Source: Spartinivicinus ruber
GTDB lineage: Bacteria; Pseudomonadota; Gammaproteobacteria; Pseudomonadales; Zooshikellaceae
NCBI RefSeq assembly: GCF_011009015.1
Contig: NZ_CP048878.1
Span: 122,501 to 186,500, forward strand
Direction: 5' to 3'
Length of the DNA: 64,000 nt
A model generated the notes under the pieces. The model did no database searches. It had not been told where the DNA came from and worked only from the letters and a program-made list of their open reading frames with translations. This document shows, piece after piece, positions 56,376 to 64,000 of the stretch (position 1 is its first letter; each line of letters begins with the position of its first letter). The translations under genes were made by a program, and so were the position numbers.

Positions 56376-58841
56376 ATGCAGTATGATACAGGTATCTCCG
56401 TATTAGTTTTTATCATTATTGCCTTACTTATAGGAGCTGCACTGAGGAATATTATTAAAGGCACTCAAATGCCTTACTCTGTATGTTTACTGGTTATTGG
56501 TCTTGGGCTTGGGTTAATTCAACGTAGTGGCTTTTTTACGGAGCACATTCCACTATTGGATGGAACATTAAAACTAGTAGCAGAGGTTGACCCGCATTTA
56601 ATTTTATTTTTATTTTTACCTACGTTAATTTTCGAAAGCGCATTCTCTCTTGAAGTTCATCTATTTAGAAGAATTTTTGCACAAATTGCTTTATTAGCTG
56701 TTCCCGGATTAATTGTGGCCACAACTTTGACTGCTGCTCTGGCTAAATGGACGTTTCCATGGGAGTGGAGTTGGGCTTTGTGTTTAATGTTTGGAGCCAT
56801 GATCAGTGCTACGGATCCTGTAGCTGTTGTGGCTATGTTAAAAGAAGTGAGTTCGCGAAAGCGACTGGAAACTTTAATAGAAGGGGAGTCTTTACTTAAT
56901 GATGGCACTGCGATTGTATTTTTTTCATTATTTTATGGTTGGGCGGTGGCAATTAGTGAGCAAGAAAGCGTTAATATTTTGGGGGTAGCAGGTGATTTCA
57001 CCTGGGTGGTGAGTATTGGTTTGATTTTGGGAGTTTTGGCTGGATTTTTAGTAATGGCATGGATTGGTAGGGTTTTTAATGACCCAATGATAGAAATTAC
57101 CTTGTCAATTGCTACTGCTTATTTAGTTTATTTTGCTGCAGAGCAAATGCATGTTTCTGGTATTGTGGCAGTTGTTACTTTAGCGCTTATCTTTGCTGGT
57201 ATTGGGCGTACGAGAATATCACCAGAAGTGGCAGAGTTTCTCCATAGCTTTTGGGAAATGATGGCGCATATTGCCAATACTTTAATTTTTTTATTAGTAG
57301 GGGTATTAATTGCAGCAAGAGTACATTTGGATGATATCAATGCTTGGATAGCGTTGGTTATTTTATATGTAGGTATTCAAGTTATACGTGCACTTGCTGT
57401 GACTTTATTTATGCCACTGCTAAAACGAATAGGCATTGGAATTACCCGAGAAAAAGCAATTGTGTTAGTGTGGGGTGGGTTAAGAGGGGCTGTCTCATTG
57501 GCGCTAGCATTAATTATTGCTCAGGATGATATATTACCCAGGGATGTACGTGATCAAATATTATTTTTGTGTGCTGGAATAGTAGTATTTACCATATTAA
57601 TTAATGGTGCCAGCATGGGCTGGGTATTAAAAAAACTAAAGTTAGATCAACTACCTCCAGCTAAGCAAGCCACGGTAGATAAAGCCCAATCAAAAATTAA
57701 TGAAGAATTAACTAGCATGTTACCTGTGCTAGTTGAAAATGAATTTTTAAAAGGTGCTGATTGGGATGAAGTAAAACATACTACTGGTTTGTTAAAGCCA
57801 ACAGAAATAGCTGAACCTGAAAAAGAATCAGATACAATCAGTGATAGTGATTTATCAGTTGCTTTCAGAAGACGACTACTTGAAACAGAGCGCCGTCACT
57901 ATTGGCATCAGTTTGAGCAAGGTACTTTAGGTAAACAGTCAACTAATAAATTAGTTGAAGCAGTCGAGCATGCTTTGGATGGTGAGCCGGTAATTGCACC
58001 TCGGGAGTCATTATACAAAGTATGGGATACTCCACCTTTGTTGCATATGCTACGTAATGTAAAAGGTTTAAAGAAACTAGCGTTGAGATTAAGCTTTTCA
58101 CGCTTGGCACTGGGTTATGAAATTGCTAGAGGATTTATTCAAGCCCAAGATAGTTTAGAAAACCATATTAACAGCCTAGCACCTGACGAAGCAGAAGCTA
58201 CTAAAGTGAACTTACTAGTGAAAGAAAATAAAAAGAAAACCCTTGAATATATTCAGCAACTAAGAGAAACTTTTCCAGAAATTGTTCATACCCTGGAAAC
58301 CCATTCAGCCATTCGTTTGTTATTAAATCGAGAACGTGCAGTTATACGAGAGCAACTTAAGCAAGCTGTCCTAGACTCTCCTGAAGCTAAACGGATGATT
58401 AAGCATGTAGAAGCAAGGATGAAAACTCTGCAGAAAATGTCAAGTTTTTCTGCTCCATTCACACCGGGCCAGTTATTAGGGCAATTATCCTGGTGCAAGG
58501 AATTATCTGAAACCACTCGAAATAACTTAAATAATGCCATGGAACATGGTTTATATAGCAGTGGTGAATGGATATTAAGACAAGGTAAGCCTTTTTCTGC
58601 TTTAGGTATTATTGCCCGTGGATCTGTTCAAGTACAGGAAGAGCATAAAGGTAAAAAATATAAAAAACTATTAGGGCCTGGTGAACATGTAACGGCACTA
58701 TCACTGTTAACAGGGGTCAGTCCTGGTGATTATAAAGCGATGACGTTAGTTGATATTTTATGGCTACGGGCAGAGCGATTAAAACCCTTAATGGTGCATG
58801 ATGAAGAGTTAGCAGAGGCGGTAAGTAAGCTGTTAAGTTAG
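56376..58841 (+). CDS. CPA1-type Na+/H+ antiporter with C-terminal cyclic-nucleotide-binding-like domain
   Basis: An 821-residue protein. Residues 1-~430 form about 12 membrane segments of a NhaP/CPA1 antiporter, with the ion-binding motif ISATDPVAVVAML and ESLLNDGTAIVFF, then WGGLRGAVSLALAL. Residues ~430-690 are a long charged cytoplasmic helical region. The last ~120 residues form a cNMP-binding-type beta roll (GEWILRQGKPFSALGIIARGSVQVQEE, LGPGEHVTALSLLTG). The phosphate-binding Arg typical of cAMP sites is not obvious, so nucleotide binding is uncertain. It exchanges Na+ or K+ for protons, by family. Confidence 0.92.
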   Translation: MQYDTGISVLVFIIIALLIGAALRNIIKGTQMPYSVCLLVIGLGLGLIQRSGFFTEHIPLLDGTLKLVAEVDPHLILFLFLPTLIFESAFSLEVHLFRRIFAQIALLAVPGLIVATTLTAALAKWTFPWEWSWALCLMFGAMISATDPVAVVAMLKEVSSRKRLETLIEGESLLNDGTAIVFFSLFYGWAVAISEQESVNILGVAGDFTWVVSIGLILGVLAGFLVMAWIGRVFNDPMIEITLSIATAYLVYFAAEQMHVSGIVAVVTLALIFAGIGRTRISPEVAEFLHSFWEMMAHIANTLIFLLVGVLIAARVHLDDINAWIALVILYVGIQVIRALAVTLFMPLLKRIGIGITREKAIVLVWGGLRGAVSLALALIIAQDDILPRDVRDQILFLCAGIVVFTILINGASMGWVLKKLKLDQLPPAKQATVDKAQSKINEELTSMLPVLVENEFLKGADWDEVKHTTGLLKPTEIAEPEKESDTISDSDLSVAFRRRLLETERRHYWHQFEQGTLGKQSTNKLVEAVEHALDGEPVIAPRESLYKVWDTPPLLHMLRNVKGLKKLALRLSFSRLALGYEIARGFIQAQDSLENHINSLAPDEAEATKVNLLVKENKKKTLEYIQQLRETFPEIVHTLETHSAIRLLLNRERAVIREQLKQAVLDSPEAKRMIKHVEARMKTLQKMSSFSAPFTPGQLLGQLSWCKELSETTRNNLNNAMEHGLYSSGEWILRQGKPFSALGIIARGSVQVQEEHKGKKYKKLLGPGEHVTALSLLTGVSPGDYKAMTLVDILWLRAERLKPLMVHDEELAEAVSKLLS

Positions 58842-59035
58842 GGGCTATATGTATTCCTAGAGCTGTGGGCTACTTTTGTTTATCCATATCTAACTTGGCC
58901 AATATAGGAATAAAAGTACGTATAACAGGATTTGATAGTCTAATATGCCTGATAAGCAATAATTACCGTCTCCTGACATTATCACTTGTTTTTAAATAAG
59001 AAGTAAGTCTCAATTAGAGCAGGAAATAATTGGAT

Positions 59036-59064
59036 GGGCCTGATTATGTATTTACTACAGGCCC
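59036..59064. terminator. Hairpin between antiporter and LysE-family genes
   Basis: GGGCCTG and CAGGCCC form a 7-bp GC-rich stem with a 15-nt loop between the convergent genes, 17 bp past the LysE-family stop on the minus strand. T tracts are weak. Confidence 0.5.
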
Positions 59065-59081
59065 TGGACTTTACCTTTTAT

Positions 59082-59681
59082 TTAACTAATAAACAGAAGA
59101 ATTACTAAAATAATAAAAGAAATTCCAACTATTAAGTTAAAAATTTGGGAGTATTCATAAACCATCCATGAGATTTTTTCCATAACTATAGAGTAAAGTA
59201 TATGAACTGATAGTGTTATAATTAACAAAATACTAATAAGCCATGAAACTTGCTCTAAATAAGCAAATTCTTTATTTATAAATAAAGGAAAAAAAGAAGC
59301 AAAGAATAACAAGGTTTTAGGGCTGAAACAGGTAATAATTAGTCCATGCCTTAACGAAAAGCTACTCATTGTAGGCTCTGATACCTTAGTATTTTTATAT
59401 GCTGCGACTAATGAAATAACGCCGAGATATAAGAGGTAAATTAACCCTGCAAATTGAATAACATTATATAAAACTATTGATTTCTTCAAAACAACAGCTA
59501 ATCCACTTACAGCTGCTATGGCAATAAGAAACAGCCCTAATTGAATGCCTATAATTAAAGGCAAAGTCTGTCTTAAACCGAAACGAATACTTTGAGTTAA
59601 TACTGCTAACGTTCCAGGTCCTGGTGTAGCAGCAGAAATAACACATACCAGTGCATATGAAAGTAAAACATTTGTATCCAT
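59082..59681 (-). CDS. LysE/RhtB-family exporter
   Basis: A 199-residue inner-membrane protein with about six membrane segments. It has the family signature ATPGPGTLAVLTQSIRFGLRQTLPLIIGIQLG at the N-terminus, and LRHGLIITCFSPKTLLFFASFFPLF in the middle. Members export amino acids such as threonine or homoserine lactones. I start at ATG 59681, which has AGGT upstream; a GTG at 59693 would add four residues. Substrate not determinable. Confidence 0.9.
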   Translation of the reverse strand: MDTNVLLSYALVCVISAATPGPGTLAVLTQSIRFGLRQTLPLIIGIQLGLFLIAIAAVSGLAVVLKKSIVLYNVIQFAGLIYLLYLGVISLVAAYKNTKVSEPTMSSFSLRHGLIITCFSPKTLLFFASFFPLFINKEFAYLEQVSWLISILLIITLSVHILYSIVMEKISWMVYEYSQIFNLIVGISFIILVILLFIS

Positions 59682-59693
59682 ATTTTTGAACAC

Positions 59694-60231
59694 CTAAAAT
59701 AACTGAAAAAATGCAATACACACCTTGGATTTATAGCAAGGTGTTTGTAGGAGGTTTAGTTGTCAGCAGAAGCGTAGTTAGGTGCCCTATACTTTTTCAG
59801 GCAATAAAACTAAAGTACCTGTCATATCGAATAACGGCACTATTTGAAGACATCACTTTAGTTTCTAGTTTCACTAAAGATGCCTACAGCTTAGCTTGTT
59901 GAGCTTGTCAACTAAACTTTTTCAGTTAGTGTTGCTCAGAAGAATACATACATAATAAACGTCTAACTTTATATAGAATACAAATAAGTTGAATAGGACA
60001 TTGATACTACGTTAATTAGGTGAAGCAGTCTAGCCAAATTAGAATTAACAGGCCTAATGACGACTGTGAAAACTATCTTATGATAGGTAAGTCAAGTTGT
60101 GAGTCCACGTACTATCATTAATCTTTGTATAAAAAATAGCCTTTTCTCTTGGCGTAAATCAGTCGTTTAGGGCTTTTGCTACACTTCGATTGATGTGGTT
60201 AGTTGTGTTGGTGACACGGTTATATGATGAG
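59694..60231. other. Intergenic region without gene
   Basis: About 540 bp between the LysE-family start and the end of the binding-protein gene. A 63-codon open frame at 59711 has no ribosome site and no recognisable sequence. No clear motif is seen. Confidence 0.5.
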
Positions 60232-60999
60232 CTAAGAAGAGACTAAAAACCTTCGTAGAATTTGTTTATATTGTCCACTTTTAAGTATTTTCTTAAGGCC
60301 ACGATTAAAATGTGTAAGTATTAGCTGAGCATGAGGATTATTCTTAGCTACAATCAGGTGTAATTCATTCTGAGAGAGTGGCGGCTGTAGAATCTGAATT
60401 TCAGGAAGGCGTTTGGGATAGTGCTTGTTAGTAAGATATAAAGTAATGGCTTTAATGGCTTTAGTCTCTACCAAAATATCAATGCGTCCTAAAAATAGTT
60501 TTTGAATATTTTGAATAGGATGTACCACGACTTCTTTATGGAGATAATCAGCATTATCAAATTGAGGGGTATAGGCATTATCTTGTACGATACCAATTCT
60601 ATAGGCAGTTAAGCTTTTTAGGTTTCCATTATATTTAACCTTTTTGCTTTTTAGACTAAGTAAAATAATTTCATTAGTGTAAAATGCCTCAGAATAATGA
60701 AACTGATTTGCTCGTTCTTCAGTAAAATAAGCACCGACAACAGCATCATGAGAACCTTTCAAAGTTGATAATAGTGCCCTGGACCAGGGTTCATAGGCTA
60801 TTTTTACCTTGCTGTCTGATTCGGCAAATGCAGCTGCTACTAGTGCCATTACAAAGCCCCCTTCAGGTAAGTTTGGTCCGTAAAAAGGTTCCCAAGCGGA
60901 ATCACCGACTAGTTTAATTGGTTGATTGCTTGAAAATGATGAATGTGAGAAAGTCAACAGCAGTGATATAAGTAAAAGAACTTTCAGGCTCTGTTTCAT
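60232..60999 (-). CDS. Periplasmic solute-binding protein (SBP_bac_3-like)
   Basis: A 255-residue protein with signal peptide (SLKVLLLISLLLTFSHSSFSS, cleaved near 23). The type 3 solute-binding layout follows: LVGDSAWEPFYGPNLPEGGFVMALVAAAF, YEPWSRALLSTLKGSHDAVVGAYF, and the second lobe RIGIVQDNAYTP ... LFLGRIDILVET. The lobes resemble the amino-acid-binding family of ABC systems, but no ABC permease or ATPase is adjacent. Many such stand-alone proteins occur in marine gammaproteobacteria with unknown ligands. Confidence 0.88.
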   Translation of the reverse strand: MKQSLKVLLLISLLLTFSHSSFSSNQPIKLVGDSAWEPFYGPNLPEGGFVMALVAAAFAESDSKVKIAYEPWSRALLSTLKGSHDAVVGAYFTEERANQFHYSEAFYTNEIILLSLKSKKVKYNGNLKSLTAYRIGIVQDNAYTPQFDNADYLHKEVVVHPIQNIQKLFLGRIDILVETKAIKAITLYLTNKHYPKRLPEIQILQPPLSQNELHLIVAKNNPHAQLILTHFNRGLKKILKSGQYKQILRRFLVSS

Positions 61000-61098
61000 T
61001 CTATAGTCGAGTTGTTATCCACTTCTTCATAATTATAGCTTGTCTTAAATGGAGTCTTGCTAGGGCTGCTATTAGTTTTATATATTTGAAAACTAGAG

Positions 61099-61581
61099 TT
61101 ACTCACATATATGAATTAACTTTAATTTGTGTCCTGTTGCATGCATAAATTTCTCAATATCTTGTTTGGGTATAACGAGTGTTACAGTATTGACTAGTGG
61201 ATGACACTGTATTGTTGGATAAGCCCATATGGTTTCATCTATCAACACTTCAACAACATGACAAGGGTCGTGCACTAAACTAAGTAATGAAACTGCACCA
61301 GGCTTAATACCTAAGTACTTTTTCAAGCGTTCAGGTGAGGCTAAACTAAGTTTATTGACTGCCAGTTGAGTTGCTAACTTTTCCAGACTGATGGTTTTGT
61401 CGTCGCTCACTACAAGCAAAAAATGTCGTTTACCTTTACGGTCACGCAAAAACGAGTTTTTGGTTTTAGCTCCAGGAATGTGAGAGGTTAATCGATTGGC
61501 GTCTTCACAGCTATATAAAGGTGGGTGATCGTATTGCTCAAAACGAACATGCTGTTCTACTAAAAAAGAATAGATATCCAT
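61099..61581 (-). CDS. YbaK/ProX-type prolyl-tRNA editing domain protein
   Basis: A 160-residue stand-alone editing domain (YbaK/EbsC superfamily, PrdX/ProXp-ala group) that hydrolyses mischarged aminoacyl-tRNA, typically Ala-tRNAPro. Landmarks are TKNSFLRDRKGKRHFLLVV with the conserved Lys, LGIKPGAVSLLSLV and WAYPTIQCHPLVNTVTLVI near the end. The length matches free-standing members. Single gene on the minus strand. Confidence 0.88.
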   Translation of the reverse strand: MDIYSFLVEQHVRFEQYDHPPLYSCEDANRLTSHIPGAKTKNSFLRDRKGKRHFLLVVSDDKTISLEKLATQLAVNKLSLASPERLKKYLGIKPGAVSLLSLVHDPCHVVEVLIDETIWAYPTIQCHPLVNTVTLVIPKQDIEKFMHATGHKLKLIHICE

Positions 61582-61682
61582 TGTTAGACTATGACTAATA
61601 AATTTTTTTCATTATAGGACTACTCAATTAATAACCTTATCAGGTTTAATCACTCTTTGGCTATTGTCTAATAAAAAGTAAG

Positions 61683-63017
61683 TTAAGGGTTTAGAATTTG
61701 TTGTAGTAAAGCTTTACAGTCTTTGGCTTGTTCCAGGTTGGTTATAGCTTCTTTAATGACATTAATACGAGTTTGTGGGAATTGACAGGATGTTAATAAC
61801 TGGAATTTTTCATGAAACTCTACTGAAGTCATCGCTGTGTTTGGATCGCCTTTGGCAGGTGTATTTGAGCTGCTATATTGGTGGCTATTTTTTAGCGAAA
61901 TGTGTACTCGTGATAGCATTGCTTCTGGAAAGCACGCCGATAGATCATCTGCTTCGATAATTTCAATACGACGGCTGATAGCTAAAATATCTTCAGCATA
62001 AATAGCATCACCGGTTACTTCAGATGGTCCGAGCTGGCCTCGACTGATTAATGCAGCGACAGGAAATGCCAGGCTATACTGAGCTTCATCTGCATTGACT
62101 GGAAAATGCCCTTGCAAACGCATGGATTCGTGGAAAGTTTCTATTCGGATATTTTCAATATTATTGGCATTAATTTCAGGATGTTGACTCATTAACTGAG
62201 TAGTGGCAGTTAAAGCAGGTTGTGCCCAGCGGCAGACAGGCCAGGGTTTAAAATACTGAGTATCAATTTCCCAGTGTTGGCCTAAATTTTCCCAGTAGTG
62301 TTGTACATTTTTCATGGCAACTGTTTCTGCAGGGGCTCCAGTTATACCTTCTTGGGCCAGCAGTAATGCATTGATTCCTGCGTAAGCACCGGCACCGTGG
62401 GCATCGCGTAACATTGAGGGGAAATCAACAAGTCGCATCATTGGACAACGGGGGCCGAAATATTCAGCAATACCAAGGGCATGCTGAAACTGTTGTTCAG
62501 TTAAATTCAACAAGCGAGCACCACCGCAGACAACACCTAAACCTGAAAAAGCACCGGAAGCATGGTATTCTACTGTGCTATTCATCAGTGCGATGCCTGC
62601 TCGAAGTGCTGTTTCATATCCAATGGTAATTGCTGCAAGTAATTCACTTCCGCTGATTTGCTGACCTTGATTACAGCAGGCATCTGCTAATGCAAATAAA
62701 GCCGGAACCACTGTTGCCCCAGCATGACCTTTCGATGTGAAATGACCTTCATGGGCATCCAAACTATCAACGATAAAGCCACCTGCCCAGGCAGCCCCTA
62801 AGGGGTGTACTGCGCGGCCATCAAATAATAACCGAGAGTAAAGATGAGTAGGGGCATAGTGCTTTACCGCATAGTTTTTTATCTGTTGAGCGGTTTGGTT
62901 GTGGCTAGCACCCGCAGCGATCCCAATAATATCAAGCAATGAATGATTGATAATTTGCCGGGTATGATGGGGTACATTGCTAAATTGTAATTGACGTATA
63001 AATTGATACAGATGCAT
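61683..63017 (-). CDS. MmgE/PrpD-family protein
   Basis: A 444-residue protein of the MmgE/PrpD family (2-methylcitrate dehydratase and cis-aconitate decarboxylase relatives). Signs are DIIGIAAGAS, GAAWAGGFIVDSLDAHEGHFTSKGHAGATVVPALFALAD, GYETALRAGIALM, AFSGLGVVCGGARLL and PWPVCRWAQPALTA. The helical and lid domains are complete. Its ATG overlaps the stop of the proX-like gene by one base (TAATG), so the two are translationally coupled. No methylcitrate-cycle genes are visible, and the substrate is unknown. Confidence 0.9.
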   Translation of the reverse strand: MHLYQFIRQLQFSNVPHHTRQIINHSLLDIIGIAAGASHNQTAQQIKNYAVKHYAPTHLYSRLLFDGRAVHPLGAAWAGGFIVDSLDAHEGHFTSKGHAGATVVPALFALADACCNQGQQISGSELLAAITIGYETALRAGIALMNSTVEYHASGAFSGLGVVCGGARLLNLTEQQFQHALGIAEYFGPRCPMMRLVDFPSMLRDAHGAGAYAGINALLLAQEGITGAPAETVAMKNVQHYWENLGQHWEIDTQYFKPWPVCRWAQPALTATTQLMSQHPEINANNIENIRIETFHESMRLQGHFPVNADEAQYSLAFPVAALISRGQLGPSEVTGDAIYAEDILAISRRIEIIEADDLSACFPEAMLSRVHISLKNSHQYSSSNTPAKGDPNTAMTSVEFHEKFQLLTSCQFPQTRINVIKEAITNLEQAKDCKALLQQILNP

Positions 63018-64000
63018 TATTTTTTAGCTGCTAAGCGTGCTTGTTTTAACCAATTTTCAAACGTAGTTTGGTGTGCGGTGATCCATTCTTTGGCATGGCG
63101 CTTAATGTCGGTAACTGATTTTTCGCCGTTTTGCATTTTTAAATTTTGAGCACTCTCATCGTTCGCAGAAATTTGTACTAGAGAAATAAAGGCTTTAGCA
63201 GCAGGGTTTTCAGCAGCGAAATCTTTACCCATGACAGCCATGACTTTATCAACAGCAAAGCCTAGGTTTTTCCCCTGAAATTGAGTATTAGCATTATTAT
63301 TTCCCTCTGGTAGGCTAGTAAAAGGCACTTCCAGCCATTCCACGTCTTTTCCGGGGACTAACACTCCTGAAATCCACTGTGGCATCCAGGTGTAATACAG
63401 AACCGGTTTACCCTGTTTATAACGAGCAATAGTATCGGCCATTAAGGCAAAATAAGACCCTCGGTTATGGCTGACGGTTTTGTTTAATTGATAAGCTTTG
63501 ATATGGTGATCAATAACCTGCTCGCAACCCCAGCCAGGGTTACAGCCTGTCAGGTCAGCTTTGCCATCGTCATTGGTATCAAACAGTTTAGCGATTTCAG
63601 GTTTTTTGAAGTCTGCCAGAGAGCGGATGTTGTATTTATCAGCGGTTTTTTTATCAATTAAATAGCCTTGCAGCACACTTGGAATGGTGGTGCCGGCTTT
63701 TATCAGCCTTCTGTCACCTCCTGCTTTTTGGTAGAAGTTGTCGTGTAAAATATCCCAAAGGTGCACACTAAAATCTGCATCGCCGTAGGCAAGCGCTAGC
63801 ATCATGGCAGCATATTCAGTTTCCTTGGGTTTTTCCACTTCATAACCTAGCTCTTCCAAGCCTGCTATAACAATTTCACCACGAAAACGCTCTTCAGCAA
63901 TATTAGGAAAGATTGGGGTAACTGATTTACCTTCACCTGGTTGCTCAGCAGCCTGAATGGTAGTAAATGGCAGGCTAAGTAATACGGCGATTGCCGTAGT
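63017..64000 (-). CDS. proX: Glycine betaine/proline-betaine ABC transporter binding protein ProX (5' end outside window)
   Basis: A periplasmic binding protein reading off the right edge. The visible part starts inside the signal peptide (AVLLSLPFTTIQAAEQPGEGK) and continues through LEELGYEVEKPKETEYAAMM, VHLWDILHDNFYQKAGGDRR, LIDKKTADKYNIRSLADFKKPE, GDGKADLTGCNPGWGCEQVIDHH, YYTWMPQWISG and the end. It matches E. coli ProX closely, including the Trp residues that form the betaine-binding cage and the Cys pair in CNPGWGC. At least 327 residues are visible and only the first few are missing. The permease genes proV/proW would lie to the right, if present. Confidence 0.93.
   Translation of the reverse strand, partial: TTAIAVLLSLPFTTIQAAEQPGEGKSVTPIFPNIAEERFRGEIVIAGLEELGYEVEKPKETEYAAMMLALAYGDADFSVHLWDILHDNFYQKAGGDRRLIKAGTTIPSVLQGYLIDKKTADKYNIRSLADFKKPEIAKLFDTNDDGKADLTGCNPGWGCEQVIDHHIKAYQLNKTVSHNRGSYFALMADTIARYKQGKPVLYYTWMPQWISGVLVPGKDVEWLEVPFTSLPEGNNNANTQFQGKNLGFAVDKVMAVMGKDFAAENPAAKAFISLVQISANDESAQNLKMQNGEKSVTDIKRHAKEWITAHQTTFENWLKQARLAAKK

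Noticed and set aside
59711-59902. 63-codon open frame downstream of the LysE-family start
   Set aside because: No ribosome site, no recognisable protein features, and atypical composition.

Overview
The window looks like a piece of chromosome from a moderately AT-rich marine-type gammaproteobacterium. The support is a class II (medium-chain-length) polyhydroxyalkanoate locus, HexR, LoiP, TcdA, CpxR-like and PuuC proteins of gammaproteobacterial type, and many chemoreceptors. The gene mix would fit Oceanospirillales such as Zooshikella or Spartinivicinus, but that is an inference and no marker in the window settles it. The left edge cuts a 23S rRNA gene and the right edge cuts a proX-like gene.

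Layout. 1-2680: 3' four-fifths of 23S rRNA, 5S rRNA and a strong terminator. 2.9-7.9 kb: ADP-ribosylglycohydrolase, an AaaT-type acetyltransferase, a CpxRA-like two-component system with a CpxR box in front, a small VOC protein and a secreted DUF4360-like protein. 8.2-9.9 kb: a pair of regulator-like and JAMM-like genes in which both metalloprotease folds appear to have lost catalytic residues. 10.7-14.1 kb: LoiP-like lipoprotein protease, then tcdA convergent with a fused CsdA-CsdE cysteine desulfurase/sulfur acceptor. 14.5-17.2 kb: an orphan DUF4123 adaptor, a PA3496-family small protein, and hexR with its own operator. 17.3-21.1 kb: uvrD followed by a decayed partial copy of its own 3' end, then an orphan Tat-type TRAP binding protein. 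21.2-27.3 kb: PHA cluster (PHA-system small protein, phaD, phasin, phaC, phaZ with a long tail, MaoC hydratase).

27.6-30.2 kb: a toroid-like gene split by an IS1595-family element; 8-bp target duplications are visible, and removing the element with one duplication restores the reading frame. 30.2-33.1 kb: periplasmic M16 peptidase. 33.5-39.7 kb: a chemoreceptor, a methyltransferase, an S24-like regulator paired with a VUT/YhhQ transporter, and a SoxR module in which soxR faces a two-gene operon behind a soxS-like promoter. 39.8-43.9 kb: secreted VWA protein, histidine kinase, response regulator, then a candidate small RNA with its own promoter and terminator. 44.2-50.8 kb: a very AT-rich stretch with an HNH nuclease, a membrane coiled-coil protein, a degenerate cyclase-like protein and a chemoreceptor pseudogene with four frameshifts and a nonsense codon. 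50.8-64 kb: puuC divergent from a dCache chemoreceptor, murI, a tail-anchored unknown, a CPA1 antiporter with a cyclic-nucleotide-binding-like domain, LysE exporter, solute-binding protein, a ProX-p/YbaK deacylase, and an MmgE/PrpD protein translationally coupled to proX.

Themes are envelope and oxidative stress sensing (Cpx, SoxR, LoiP, M16), carbon storage (PHA), and chemotaxis. Clear genome decay is visible (IS insertion, pseudogene, partial gene duplication), together with a dispersed intergenic repeat at 21.9 and 33.4 kb.
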